This document shows, piece after piece, positions 17,737 to 26,255 of a DNA stretch of 32,143 nucleotides. The DNA lies in assembly GCF_000718985.1 (NCBI RefSeq), contig NZ_JODL01000039.1, positions 1 to 32,143 of the forward strand, given 5' to 3'. Under the pieces are notes generated by a model, which saw nothing but the letters and a program-made list of their open reading frames with translations, had not been told where the DNA came from and did not search any database. The DNA comes from Streptomyces megasporus (lineage in GTDB: Bacteria > Actinomycetota > Actinomycetes > Streptomycetales > Streptomycetaceae). Each line of letters begins with the position of its first letter. Position 1 is the stretch's first letter. A program made the translations under genes and the position numbers.

Positions 17737-17812
17737 ACGCCCCGGCGCACCGCCGCCACCGCCCGCACCGACCCCGAACACCACGCGACGACCGACGAAG
17801 GAAGACCACCCC

Positions 17813-18661
17813 ATGCTGCGCATCGCCGTCCCCAACAAGGGTTCACTGTCCGAGCCTGCGGTGGCGATGCTCCATGAGGCGGGCTACCGACAGCGCAAGG
17901 ACCGCCGCGAACTGGTCCTGGTCGACAACGACAACGAGGTCGAGTTCTTCTTCCTGCGCCCCCGTGACATCGCCGTCTACGTGGGCTCGGGCAAGCTGGA
18001 CATCGGCATCACCGGTCGCGACCTGCTGCTGGACTCCGGCGCCGCCGCCGAGGAGATCCTGCGGCTCGGCTTCGCCGCCTCCACCTTCCGCTACGCCACC
18101 CGGCCCGGCACGGCACGCGACGTGAACGAGTTCGGCGGCATGACCATCGCCACCTCCTTCCCCGGCCTGGTCGCCAAGCACCTGGCCGACAACGGGATCG
18201 ACGCCTCCGTCGTCCGCCTCGACGGCGCCGTCGAGACCGCCATCCAGCTCGGCGTCGCCGAGATCATCGCCGACGTCGTCGAGACCGGCACCACCCTGCG
18301 CAACGCCGGACTGGAGGTCGTCGGCGACCCCATCCTGGAGTCCGAGGCCGTCGTCATCCGACGCACCGGCGCCCCCGACGACGACCCCAAGGTGCGGCAG
18401 TTCCTCCGCCGCATGCAGGGCGTCCTGGTGGCCCGGCGCTACGTGATGATGGACTACGACATCCGCGCCGAGAAGGTCGAGCAGGCCGTGGCGCTCACCC
18501 CCGGCCTGCAGTCGCCCACCATCTCGCCGCTGCACCACGAGGGCTGGGTCGCGGTGCGCTCCATGGTCCCCGCCCGGGACGCCCAGCGGATCATGGACGA
18601 CCTGTACGACCTGGGCGCCCGCGCCATCCTCACCACCGGGATCCACGCCTGCCGGCTGTGA
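17813..18661 (+). CDS. hisG: ATP phosphoribosyltransferase, long form
   Basis: A 282-residue enzyme for the first, committed step of histidine synthesis, joining ATP and PRPP. It starts MLRIAVPNKGSLSEPA and has GSGKLDIGITGRDLL. The PRPP-binding stretch GVAEIIADVVETGTTLRNAG is intact. The extra C-terminal domain, with LTPGLQSPTISPLHHEGWV and ARAILTTGIHACRL, marks the long form that is inhibited allosterically by histidine in this family. It does not depend on HisZ. Confidence 0.97.
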   Translation: MLRIAVPNKGSLSEPAVAMLHEAGYRQRKDRRELVLVDNDNEVEFFFLRPRDIAVYVGSGKLDIGITGRDLLLDSGAAAEEILRLGFAASTFRYATRPGTARDVNEFGGMTIATSFPGLVAKHLADNGIDASVVRLDGAVETAIQLGVAEIIADVVETGTTLRNAGLEVVGDPILESEAVVIRRTGAPDDDPKVRQFLRRMQGVLVARRYVMMDYDIRAEKVEQAVALTPGLQSPTISPLHHEGWVAVRSMVPARDAQRIMDDLYDLGARAILTTGIHACRL

Positions 18662-18713
18662 GCCGCGATCCGGCGACGGCACCCCCGACCTCCCCAGCGA
18701 AGGAACCACACCC

Positions 18714-19169
18714 GTGTCCGCCTCCGAACCCGGCCTCGACCTGCCGGTGACCTTCCGCCCCACCCGGACCAGGATCGTCCTGTTGACGGTCGGCGTCGCG
18801 ATCCTCCTCACCCTCACCGTGATCGGGATGCTGCTGGAGAACGTCGGAGTGGGGGAGCGGCTGGCGTTCGTCCTCACCGGCGTGCTGTTCCTCGGCGTCC
18901 TCGCCCTCCTCAGCCGCCCGAAGGTGGTCGCGGACACCGGCGGGGTCACGGTCGTCAACCTCACCACCAAGCGTCACCTGGAATGGGCGGAGATCATCAC
19001 GGTGAACCTCCGCCCCGGCGACCCGTGGGTCCTCCTCGACCTCTCCGACGGCACCAGCCTGGCCGCCATGGGCATCCAGCCCGGCATCGCCAAGGAACAG
19101 GCCGTCGAGGACGCGCGGGCGCTGCGCGCCCTGGTCGACCGGTACGGCACGGGGGCGACGGCCGACTGA
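18714..19169 (+). CDS. PH-domain (YdbT/PrrC-like) membrane protein
   Basis: A 151-residue small protein with two hydrophobic segments near the N terminus (VLLTVGVAILLTLTVIGMLL and LAFVLTGVLFLGVLALL). A soluble domain follows with GGVTVVNLTTKRHLEWAEII, the signature of the bacterial PH-domain group often annotated next to hisG in Streptomyces. GTG 18714 follows GAAGGAAC. Its function is unknown. It is 52 bp after hisG in the same direction and may be cotranscribed. Confidence 0.82.
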   Translation: MSASEPGLDLPVTFRPTRTRIVLLTVGVAILLTLTVIGMLLENVGVGERLAFVLTGVLFLGVLALLSRPKVVADTGGVTVVNLTTKRHLEWAEIITVNLRPGDPWVLLDLSDGTSLAAMGIQPGIAKEQAVEDARALRALVDRYGTGATAD

Positions 19170-19209
19170 GGACGGCCGGCCCCGCCGCGCCCCGCGACGG
19201 AGGGGGAGG

Positions 19210-21129
19210 TCAGGCCGGGGCCGGCGGCTCCGGCCGCGGCCCCTCCGGACCGCGACCGGAGAGCACCTCCCCGTAGGCCTGCATCAGGTCCGGCAGCCGC
19301 AGCGTCGCCAACTCCTCCCGCGAGGGCGTGCCCGGATAACCGGACAGCCGCAGATCGCGGTAGGCGCAGGACTTCTCGTACAGCGTGCGCAGGAACCGCC
19401 CGTTGCCCAGCTCGTCGATCCAGCCCTGGTCCACCACGTGGCCGCTGATGCTGCGCAGTTCCTCCAGGGCCTCCTCGTCCCACACGTCACCGTTCTCGGC
19501 CGCCAGCACCTCGCCGATCGCGGTCAGCTCCAGAGGCCGGTAGCTGGGGAAGTCCACCCGGGTGGTGAAGCGGGAACCCAGACCGGGGTTGGCGGCCAGC
19601 AGCCGGTCCATGCCCTCCGGATAGCCGGCGAGGATCACCACCAGCCGGTCCCGGTTGTCCTCGGCGCGCTTGAGCAGCACCTGCAACGCCTCGTCCCCGT
19701 ACGCGTCGCCCTTGGCGTAGCCGTTGTTGGACAGGCTGTACGCCTCGTCCACGAACAGCACCCCGCCCAGCGCGGAGTCGATCAGCTCGTTGGCCTTCAC
19801 CGCCGTCTGGCCCAGGAACTCGCCCACCAGATCGGCCCGTTGGGCCTCCACCAAGTGGTCGCCGCCCAGCAGGCCGAGCGCGTAGAACACCCGCCCCAGG
19901 ATGCGCGCCACCGTCGTCTTGCCCGTCCCCGAGGGGCCGGAGAAGATGAAGTGCCGCTTGGGCGGCTGGACGGGCAGCCCCTGCTCGGCCCTCAGCCGGG
20001 CCATGTTCAACTGCGCCGACAGCGCCCGCACCTGCCGCTTGACCGGCTCCAGGCCGACCATCCGCTCCAGCTCGTCCATCGCCCGGGCCAGCAGCTCCGG
20101 ATCGGCCGGCCCGGCGGGGAACCGACCGGCCCCCTGGCGCCCCAAGGAACCCGACCGGTGCCGCGGACCGTCGGTCTCCACCGGGACGGGCCCGGCCGGC
20201 GAGCCTCCCCCGACGCCGGAGAACAGGCCCTCGGTGGCCGGATCGGCACCGTCGACGCCGTCGAGGCCGAGCCCCCCGACGCCGGACGCCGAGGCCGGGC
20301 GGTCCTCGGTGCCCGTCACCGTCACGGCAGCGGCCGGCCCCGGCACGTCGTCCAGCCCGTCGCCCTCGGCTATGGCGGTGAGCCGGGCGGAGGTGTCCAT
20401 GAACGCCGGGTCCACCCGGTGCACCGCCCGGTACAGTGGCAGCGCCGCCGCGCTGCGCCCGGTGCCCTCCCGGGCGCGGGCCAGCCAGTAGCGCAACTCC
20501 TTGCGCTGCGGCTGCTCGCTGCGGCACCGCATCAGCGCGGCGGCCAACAACGGCTCGGCCTGGCCGTACATCTCCAGTCGCACCCGCGCCATGCCCGCGA
20601 ACAGACTCGCCTCCACACCCAGCAGCGGATCGTCCACCAGCGGGTCGGTGTACCGGACCAACAGCTCCCAGTCCTTGGCCAGGTAGGCGCGGCAGGCGTG
20701 GAGGAACCGCACCTGCGGATCGGTCTCCACCGGCGGACACTCGGCCAGGGCCCGGTCCAGCTCGGCGACGTGGCGACCGTCCAACCAGTGCGAGGCGTGC
20801 GCCAACAGCAGGTCGCGCTCGGTCTCCAGGACGGGCTGCACCCACCAGCCCAACCAGTACCAGGAGTTCAAGGGCCGCCCGTGCCGGGACCGCTGCTCGC
20901 CGAAGCGGTCGCGGTGCTCGTACATCCGCAGCAGGGCGGTGGTGGTGTCGACGCGCAGGGCGTGGAGCCCCAGCCAGGCGTCCGCCATGCCCGGATCGAG
21001 CCGTACGGCGGCGCGGAACTCCTCCTCGGCGTGGACGTAACCGCCCACGGTGTACGCGTCCACACCGCGCAGCCAGGCGAGGTCGGCGGGGGCGTGCGTG
21101 CCAGGGGTGTCCTGCGTGCCGTAGTCCAT
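19210..21129 (-). CDS. EccA/CbbX-type TPR-AAA+ ATPase
   Basis: A 639-residue protein. Residues about 1-260 form a TPR-like helical region (AYTVGGYVHAEEEFRAAVRL). It is followed by a disordered Gly/Pro/Asp linker (about 270-345) and a CbbX-class AAA+ module. Walker A is GPSGTGKTTVARIL, Walker B is GGVLFVDEAYSL, sensor 1 is LVVILAGYPE and the arginine finger region is NPGLGSRFTT. This layout matches EccA of type VII (ESX) secretion, but no ecc or esx genes are in view. ATG 21129 follows GGGGGAC; the frame extends to 21267 without family sequence. It is convergent with the PH-domain gene. The partner and role are unknown. Confidence 0.85.
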   Translation of the reverse strand: MDYGTQDTPGTHAPADLAWLRGVDAYTVGGYVHAEEEFRAAVRLDPGMADAWLGLHALRVDTTTALLRMYEHRDRFGEQRSRHGRPLNSWYWLGWWVQPVLETERDLLLAHASHWLDGRHVAELDRALAECPPVETDPQVRFLHACRAYLAKDWELLVRYTDPLVDDPLLGVEASLFAGMARVRLEMYGQAEPLLAAALMRCRSEQPQRKELRYWLARAREGTGRSAAALPLYRAVHRVDPAFMDTSARLTAIAEGDGLDDVPGPAAAVTVTGTEDRPASASGVGGLGLDGVDGADPATEGLFSGVGGGSPAGPVPVETDGPRHRSGSLGRQGAGRFPAGPADPELLARAMDELERMVGLEPVKRQVRALSAQLNMARLRAEQGLPVQPPKRHFIFSGPSGTGKTTVARILGRVFYALGLLGGDHLVEAQRADLVGEFLGQTAVKANELIDSALGGVLFVDEAYSLSNNGYAKGDAYGDEALQVLLKRAEDNRDRLVVILAGYPEGMDRLLAANPGLGSRFTTRVDFPSYRPLELTAIGEVLAAENGDVWDEEALEELRSISGHVVDQGWIDELGNGRFLRTLYEKSCAYRDLRLSGYPGTPSREELATLRLPDLMQAYGEVLSGRGPEGPRPEPPAPA

Positions 21130-21587
21130 CACGTCCCCCACGAGACATCCCCCGAGTGGTGTGCGTCGGGTGTTCGCCCGACAGCGGCGGTGTTCAACGG
21201 CCCTGCTTCGTACGGGAGTTGCCGCATACGCCGAGGCAATTGCCCTGCGGTCCGCGGCATTTGGCATGGTACCCGCGCCAAGAGCCCGGTCGTAGACGGC
21301 ATATGGGCAGGCCAGGAGGGAGAAGGGGGTGACGACCGCGGAGCCGGGGGGAACGGACGATCACGCTCCGTGAAAGGAGACCGGGGGTGCGCGGGCAGAA
21401 CGAAGCCCCCGATCACGGGGGAACAACCGGGGGCTTCGTGTGGCGAGCGGCCCTTCCGGGACGCTCAGGGAGAACGTAGAACCTGCACAGGGGGCCGGTC
21501 AAGCCGGAGGGACCGGAACCCGCCACTCGATTCGACGGAGGCGCGCAAAGCTGACCGAACATCACGGAGCGTGTTCGAAAGGGACGT
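21130..21587. other. gap between the ATPase and kinase genes
   Basis: The gap contains a perfect GGCAATTGCC palindrome at 21236-21245 inside a wider TGCCGC...GCGGCA inverted arrangement, a possible operator upstream of the ATPase gene. It also contains the strong hairpin at 21400-21439 and a second smaller stem at 21445-21464 (AGCGGCCC-TTCC-GGGACGCT, one mismatch). I looked for a tRNA around 21390-21590 and found no acceptor or T-arm pairing. No protein gene is supported. Confidence 0.5.
21400..21439. terminator. 12 bp hairpin downstream of the kinase gene
   Basis: ACGAAGCCCCCG (21400-21411) pairs perfectly with CGGGGGCTTCGT (21428-21439) around a 16-base loop that itself contains CGGGGG. 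Both genes at the borders are on the minus strand; the kinase gene ends at 21588, so this most likely terminates that transcript. A small RNA ending here cannot be excluded. Confidence 0.7.
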
Positions 21588-22238
21588 TCACATCCCCTCG
21601 CGAGGACCGGGAAACACCAGGTATCCGTCGGGACACTGCCGCACCAACCAGTCCGCGTACGGACGGGAGGGGTCGACGGCGAAGTGCCGCCGTTCCGCGC
21701 GCTCCCAACCGTCCCAGAAGTCCGCGAGTCCGGGACCGTCCCGCCGTCGACCGCGCGCCCAGGACTCCTCGGGCGGCAGGTCCATCCAGAGCAGACCCGC
21801 CAGGTGGGGGCGCAGGGCGCGGCGGCCGGCGCCCACCCCCTCCACCAGCACCACGGGCGCGGGCGGCAGCACGCGCTCCTCCCCGAAGACCCGACGCACC
21901 CAGTCGTAGACCCCGTGCCGGGCCGGCTCCCCGCGCGAGAACGGGGCGATCACCTGCCCCAGGACACGATCGGTCCACTCGAAGAGGGCGTCGTGACTGG
22001 CGACGTCGTCCACATGGAGCACCGGCGCCCCGCCCAGCGCCCGCGCCAACCGGTCGGCCAGCGTGCTCTTGCCGGACCCCGCGTGCCCGTCCACCGCCAC
22101 CAGCCGCACCGGACCGCACGACGGCGGCAGGGCGCGCGACCACCGGACGAGCCCGCCGAGACCGACGGTGCCGGCGGGCCCGTCCGGGGAGGTGTCGGAG
22201 GAAACGCCCGCGGGGACGTCGGAGGAACGGAAAGCCAC
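21588..22238 (-). CDS. uridine-kinase-like P-loop protein
   Basis: A 216-residue NTP-binding protein of the uridine kinase/phosphoribulokinase class, as usually annotated in Streptomyces. The P-loop VDGHAGSGKSTLADRLARAL has its Lys at residue 57. VLHVDDVASHD and VVLVEGVGAGRRALRPHLAG give the acidic and Walker B-like parts. The tail contains DPSRPYADWLVRQCPDGYLV. The GTG at 22238 is favoured because upstream codons are only Arg/Gly-rich; an ATG at 22334 is an alternative. The substrate is unproven; nucleoside kinase activity is inferred from fold. Confidence 0.72.
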   Translation of the reverse strand: MAFRSSDVPAGVSSDTSPDGPAGTVGLGGLVRWSRALPPSCGPVRLVAVDGHAGSGKSTLADRLARALGGAPVLHVDDVASHDALFEWTDRVLGQVIAPFSRGEPARHGVYDWVRRVFGEERVLPPAPVVLVEGVGAGRRALRPHLAGLLWMDLPPEESWARGRRRDGPGLADFWDGWERAERRHFAVDPSRPYADWLVRQCPDGYLVFPGPREGM

Positions 22239-22494
22239 CGCTCCAGCGTACGACCGTCCACCGGCGCCCGGCGCCCCGCGGCGACCACCCGACCGCCTCC
22301 CGTACGGCCCCCGCGTGCCAGAGGCCGAGACCAATGATTCCGGGTGACCGACGGGCGTGAGTACTGGCCCCGGTCATCCACCGGGGGCAAGATGAGGACA
22401 CCTCGTCACGGTGCCCCGCCGCACCGCACCCGCCACACCCGCGCGGTTCCCGGACGCGGCGTCCCGCACGCACCGACTCACGGAAGGACCGGGC

Positions 22495-23877
22495 ATGACC
22501 GACAGCAGACCGGCCACCCGCCGTACAGTCATCGCCGCCGCCATCGCCACCGCGGCGACCACCGCCGTGGCCTCCTCGGCCGTCGCCTCCCCGCTCACCG
22601 TGGCCCCGACCGCCGTCCGCGCGGGCCGCCGTCCGGGGCGCTCCACCGTGGACTACCACGCCTGGACCTCCGTCCCCGACTGGCGCTCCGGCACCGCCGA
22701 GGGCACCCGGGTGGCCGCCGGACGGCGCCCCGGCGTCACGCTCGCCCGCCCCGCGGGCACCACCGCCTACACCGACCCGCACACCGGCCGCACCGCCTCC
22801 TGGGAGTACGCCGTCTGGACCTCCCCGGAACACCGCCTGCCGGTGCCCGCGAGCGAACTCGTCGCCTCCTGGAACGCGCACACCCCCGCCGGCACCTGGA
22901 TCCGGATCGAGATGCGCGGCACCTACACCGACGGCACCGACACCCCCTGGTACACCCTGGGCATCTGGGCCTCCGGCGACCAGGACATCCGCCGCACCTC
23001 CGTGGACGACCAGGGCGACGGCAAGTCCAGCGTCTGGACCGACACCTTCGCCGTCGACGACACCGACACCGGCCCGCGCCTGGCCTCCTACCGGCTGCGC
23101 GTCACCCTCCACCGCACCCCCGGCAGCGACGCCACCCCGACGGTCTGGCGGCTGGGCGCCATGGGCTCCGACGTCCCCGCCCGCTTCGAGGTCCCGGCCA
23201 CCGGACCGGGCGTGGGCGCGGGCGTCGAACTGAACGTCCCGCGCTACTCGCAGAACATCCACATCGGCCAGTACCCGGAGTACGACAACGGCGGCGAGGC
23301 GTGGTGCAGCCCCACCTCCTCGCAGATGATCATCGAGTACTGGGGACGCAAGCCCACCGCCGAGGACCTGGCCTGGGTCAACCCCGAGTACGCCGACCCC
23401 CAGGTCTGCCACGCCGCCCGCTTCACCTACGACTACCAGTACTCCGGTTGCGGCAACTGGCCGTTCAACACCGCCTACGCCGCCACGTACCGCGACATGC
23501 AGGGCATCGTCACCCGCCTGGACTCGCTCACCGACGCCGAGCACCTGATCCGCGCGGGCATCCCCCTGATCACGTCCCAGTCCTTCATGGAGTCCGAACT
23601 CGACGGCGCGGGCTACGGCACCGCCGGCCACCTGATGACCGTCATCGGCTTCACCGAGGACGGCGACGTCATCGCCAACGACCCGGCGAGCGACAGCAAC
23701 GATGCGGTCCGCCGCGTCTACAAGCGCCGTCAGTTCGAGAACATCTGGCTGCGTACCAAGCGCTACGACGCGAACGGCCGGGTCAGGAGCGGTACGGGAG
23801 GCATCTGCTACCTCCTCTTCCCGGCCCGGCCCTCTCCGGCGCAGCGCCGCGCCCTGCGCCGGCTCGGCATCCGCTGA
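22495..23877 (+). CDS. secreted C39-type cysteine peptidase family protein
   Basis: A 460-residue exported protein. The N terminus has a Tat-like TRRTVIAAAIATAATTAV stretch. The middle is a beta-rich domain (SVPDWRSGTAEGTRVAAGRR, WEYAVWTSPEHRL). The C-terminal papain-fold peptidase_C39_2 part has a catalytic Cys271 in EAWCSPTSSQMIIEYWG, His379 in AGHLMTVIGFT and Asn395/Asp396 in VIANDPAS. ATG 22495 follows CGGAAGGA; the frame extends to 22411 without signal sequence. It is monocistronic by position. The substrate is unknown; extracellular peptide cleavage is the family expectation. Confidence 0.85.
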   Translation: MTDSRPATRRTVIAAAIATAATTAVASSAVASPLTVAPTAVRAGRRPGRSTVDYHAWTSVPDWRSGTAEGTRVAAGRRPGVTLARPAGTTAYTDPHTGRTASWEYAVWTSPEHRLPVPASELVASWNAHTPAGTWIRIEMRGTYTDGTDTPWYTLGIWASGDQDIRRTSVDDQGDGKSSVWTDTFAVDDTDTGPRLASYRLRVTLHRTPGSDATPTVWRLGAMGSDVPARFEVPATGPGVGAGVELNVPRYSQNIHIGQYPEYDNGGEAWCSPTSSQMIIEYWGRKPTAEDLAWVNPEYADPQVCHAARFTYDYQYSGCGNWPFNTAYAATYRDMQGIVTRLDSLTDAEHLIRAGIPLITSQSFMESELDGAGYGTAGHLMTVIGFTEDGDVIANDPASDSNDAVRRVYKRRQFENIWLRTKRYDANGRVRSGTGGICYLLFPARPSPAQRRALRRLGIR

Positions 23878-24006
23878 GCCCACCACCGGGCGAAGGCGGC
23901 CCGCCGTGACCCTGATCGAGCAGTGCCCCAGCCACCGGGACACCGCGCGGAGGGGACCACTGTTGCTCAAGGGCACGGCGGGCCGGGTGTGCCGCAGATC
24001 CTGTGG
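23878..24006 (-). pseudogene. tyrosine recombinase C-terminal remnant
   Basis: The minus-strand frame reads QDLRHTRPAVPLSN then PLRAVSRWLGHCSIRVT. That is the catalytic end of a phage-type integrase: the consensus HDLRHT with its His replaced by Gln, the Arg kept, and the LGH-S-I block kept. The nucleophilic Tyr block (about DTYGHLVP) is degraded to AGRLRPVVG. No start, N-terminal domain or complete catalytic set is present. It reads as the scar of an integrated element. Confidence 0.7.
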
Positions 24007-24059
24007 GTGTGCTCCCGCACGTCCGGCCGCCGGATCGCGCGGCCCCCGGACTTCCGGAA

Positions 24060-24273
24060 CAGGTCCGGGCACGGCGCTCCAGACCAGGTCGGCTTGCTCG
24101 TCCGGGGCGGTGGTGAAGCCGGTGACGATCTCGGTGGGCGTGGTGTCGCTGAAAGTGGTCGCTCAGTGCGGCGGGCCGAAGGGAATGCCGTGGGCGGCGA
24201 TCTCCCACAGGGCGCCGTCCCGGCCCTCGGGCAGGTAGCCGAGGCGGACGGTGCGGTCGGGTGCGGTGACACA
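24060..24273 (-). pseudogene. DUF317 domain remnant with in-frame stop
   Basis: The minus frame reads CVTAPDRTVRLGYLPEG, ALWEIAAHGIPFGPPH, a TGA at 24163-24165, then ATTFSDTTPTEIVTGFTTA. This matches the DUF317 (SPDY) pattern of Streptomyces, where a Trp normally stands just before the 'FS..TP.EIV..FT' block. A TGG-to-TGA change would explain the stop. No intact start or second domain is visible. It continues in the same frame towards the integrase remnant. The family call is from memory of the motif. Confidence 0.6.
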
Positions 24274-24422
24274 TGCGGGGCCTTCTCCCGCATCGGCCGC
24301 CCGGTCGCTGCCGAGCTTGGAAGGTCTCGTTCCGCACCGCTCTCGCGCCACGCCGCGGGCCCGGACACCGCGAGGCGGCTCTCCGGCCCTCCGCCACGAG
24401 GTCGAAAAATCTCGGCCGGTGA

Positions 24423-24449
24423 TGTCGAGAACCCTTGACCGGCTCCGTC
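24423..24449 (+). promoter_or_regulatory. candidate ECF42 promoter, TGTCGA-N17-CGTC
   Basis: TGTCGA at 24423-24428 and CGTC at 24446-24449 are separated by 17 bp, about 50 bp before the YciI start. This fits the published ECF42 motif as I remember it (TGTCGA at -35, CG[A/T]C at -10). Self-regulation by the sigma factor encoded two genes on is the natural reading. Confidence 0.65.
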
Positions 24450-24499
24450 CCGGCAGTGAACGCGACCACAATGGGTCGCATCAGCACCGAGGAGAGACG

Positions 24500-24907
24500 A
24501 TGGCCAAGTACCTGCTGCTCAAGCACTACCGCGGTGCCCCGGCTCCGGTCAACGACGTCCCCATGGACCAGTGGACGCAGGAGGAGATCTCGGCCCACGT
24601 GCGGTACATGAACGACTTCGCGGCCCGGCTGGAGGAGACCGGCGAGTTCGTCGACAGCCAGGCACTCGCCCCCGAGGGGGCGTGGATCCGGTACGACGGC
24701 GAGGGCCGCCCGCCGGTCACCGACGGCCCGTTCGCCGAGACCAAGGACCTCATCGCCGGCTGGATGGTGATCGACGTCGACAGCCACGAGCGCGCCATCG
24801 AGCTGGCCGGGGAGCTGTCGGCAGCCCCCGGAGCGGGCGGGAAGCCGATCCACGAGTGGCTCGAGGTGCGTCCGTTCCTGACCGCGCCGCCCACCATCAC
24901 GGAGTGA
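24500..24907 (+). CDS. YciI/DGPF-domain protein, ECF42 partner
   Basis: A 135-residue small protein with the YCII fold. The DGPF signature is explicit in VTDGPFAETKDLIAGW. The start MAKYLLLKHYRG and the ending HEWLEVRPF are typical of the group. ATG 24500 follows GAGGAGAG. It lies 7 bp before the ECF42 sigma gene, the standard pairing for this sigma class. DGPF proteins are targets of ECF42 regulation; their biochemical role is not known to me. Confidence 0.92.
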   Translation: MAKYLLLKHYRGAPAPVNDVPMDQWTQEEISAHVRYMNDFAARLEETGEFVDSQALAPEGAWIRYDGEGRPPVTDGPFAETKDLIAGWMVIDVDSHERAIELAGELSAAPGAGGKPIHEWLEVRPFLTAPPTITE

Positions 24908-24914
24908 CCCCGAG

Positions 24915-26066
24915 ATGGACGAGGCCCTGCTCCGGAGCCTCACACCGAGCGTGCTCGCCATCCTCGTCCGCCGCGGAGCCGACTTCGCGGCGGCCGAGGA
25001 CGCCGTGCAGGACGCGCTGGTCGAGGCGGTCCGCGTCTGGCCGACCGACTCCCCGCGGGACCCCAAGGGCTGGCTGGTCACCGTGGCCTGGCGCAAGTTC
25101 CTCGACGCGGCCCGGGCGGACGCCGCCCGCCGCCGGCGTGAGGGCCTCTTCGACGAGGAGCCGGCACCCGGGCCCGTACCCGCGGTGGACGACACGCTCT
25201 GGCTCTACTTCCTGTGCGCCCACCCGTCGCTGACGCCGTCGTCCGCGGTCGCGCTCACCCTGCGCGCCGTCGGCGGGCTCACCACCCGCCAGATCGCCCG
25301 GGCCTACCTGGTGCCCGAGGCGACCATGGCCCAGCGCATCAGCCGGGCCAAGCGCACCGTCTCCGGCGTGCGGTTCGACCGACCCGGCGACGTCGCCACC
25401 GTGCTGCGCGTCCTCTACCTGGTCTTCAACGAGGGCTACTCCGGCGACGTCGACCTCGCCGCCGAGGCCATCCGGCTCACCCGGCGGCTCGCGGCCGCCG
25501 TCGACCACCCCGAGGTGGCGGGGCTGCTCGCCCTGATGCTGCTCCACCACGCCCGGCGCGCCGCCCGGACCGCGCCCGACGGCGGCCTGGTACCGCTCGC
25601 CGAGCAGGACCGCGGCCGGTGGGACACGAACTTGATCGCCGAGGGCGTCGAGATCCTGCAGGCGGCCCTCGCCCACGACCGGCTGGGCGAGTTCCAGGCC
25701 CAGGCCGCCATCGCCGCCCTCCACGCCGACGCGCCGACCGCCGAGGAGACCGACTGGGTGCAGATCGTCGAGTGGTACGACGAGCTCGTGCGTCTGACCG
25801 ACAGCCCGGTCGTCCGGCTCAACCGCGCGGTGGCCGTCGGCGAGGCCGACGGACCGCGCGCCGGACTGGCGGCGCTCGCGGAACTGGACGGAACGTTGCC
25901 CCGCCACACCGCGGTGGCGGCGTACCTCCACGAGCGCGACGGCGACGTGGCGACGGCGGCACGGCTGTACGCCGAGGCGGCTCGGAAGGCCCCCAACCTC
26001 GCCGAGCGCGACCACCTGACGCGCCGGGCCGCCCGGCTCAACGCCCACCGGCGTCACCCGGGGTGA
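24915..26066 (+). CDS. ECF42-group RNA polymerase sigma factor
   Basis: A 383-residue sigma factor. Region 2 occupies about residues 10-75 (AEDAVQDALVEAVRVWPTD, KGWLVTVAWRKFLDAARADA). Region 4 lies around 110-160 (LTTRQIARAYLVPEATMAQR, ISRAKRTV). The remaining 200 residues are a helical, TPR-like C-terminal extension (VVRLNRAVAVGEADGPRAGL, NLAERDHLTRRAARLNAHRR), the hallmark of ECF42. No anti-sigma factor gene is adjacent, as expected for a group thought to be controlled through its own extension. It is transcribed with the DGPF gene. Confidence 0.93.
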   Translation: MDEALLRSLTPSVLAILVRRGADFAAAEDAVQDALVEAVRVWPTDSPRDPKGWLVTVAWRKFLDAARADAARRRREGLFDEEPAPGPVPAVDDTLWLYFLCAHPSLTPSSAVALTLRAVGGLTTRQIARAYLVPEATMAQRISRAKRTVSGVRFDRPGDVATVLRVLYLVFNEGYSGDVDLAAEAIRLTRRLAAAVDHPEVAGLLALMLLHHARRAARTAPDGGLVPLAEQDRGRWDTNLIAEGVEILQAALAHDRLGEFQAQAAIAALHADAPTAEETDWVQIVEWYDELVRLTDSPVVRLNRAVAVGEADGPRAGLAALAELDGTLPRHTAVAAYLHERDGDVATAARLYAEAARKAPNLAERDHLTRRAARLNAHRRHPG

Positions 26067-26176
26067 CACTGCTCGAAGAACCCGCGGCTCCGTGGCCGGG
26101 GCCGTCGCCCCACGGTGAGGGCGGCCGGCGCGAGAAGGGCCGGGCGGTGCGAGCGGTGCGGGAGCGGTGCGCATGG

Positions 26177-26204
26177 CGGGGCGAGACCGCGAGGTCCCGC
26201 CCCG
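26177..26204. terminator. hairpin between convergent sigma and esterase genes
   Basis: CGGGGCGAGACC (26177-26188), loop GCGA and GGTCCCGCCCCG (26193-26204) pair with one wobble. It sits in the 189 bp gap between two converging genes and probably serves both as a terminator. The rest of this gap shows no gene. Confidence 0.72.
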
Positions 26205-26255
26205 GCGAGGTGGACGCGGTGCCGGGGCGGGACCGTGGGGTGTGTGCGGGAGGGG

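Noticed and set aside
21390..21590. possible tRNA gene next to the strong hairpin
   Set aside because: No acceptor, anticodon and T-arm set could be paired on either strand; GATTCGAC alone is not enough.
19438..21909. 823-residue plus-strand open frame
   Set aside because: It is antisense to the AAA ATPase with its Walker motifs, and its composition is shadow-like.
24435..24472. TTGACC and CACAAT as a vegetative promoter for the YciI gene
   Set aside because: The spacer is 26 bp, far from 17-18 bp. The TGTCGA-N17-CGTC pair nearby fits ECF42 better.
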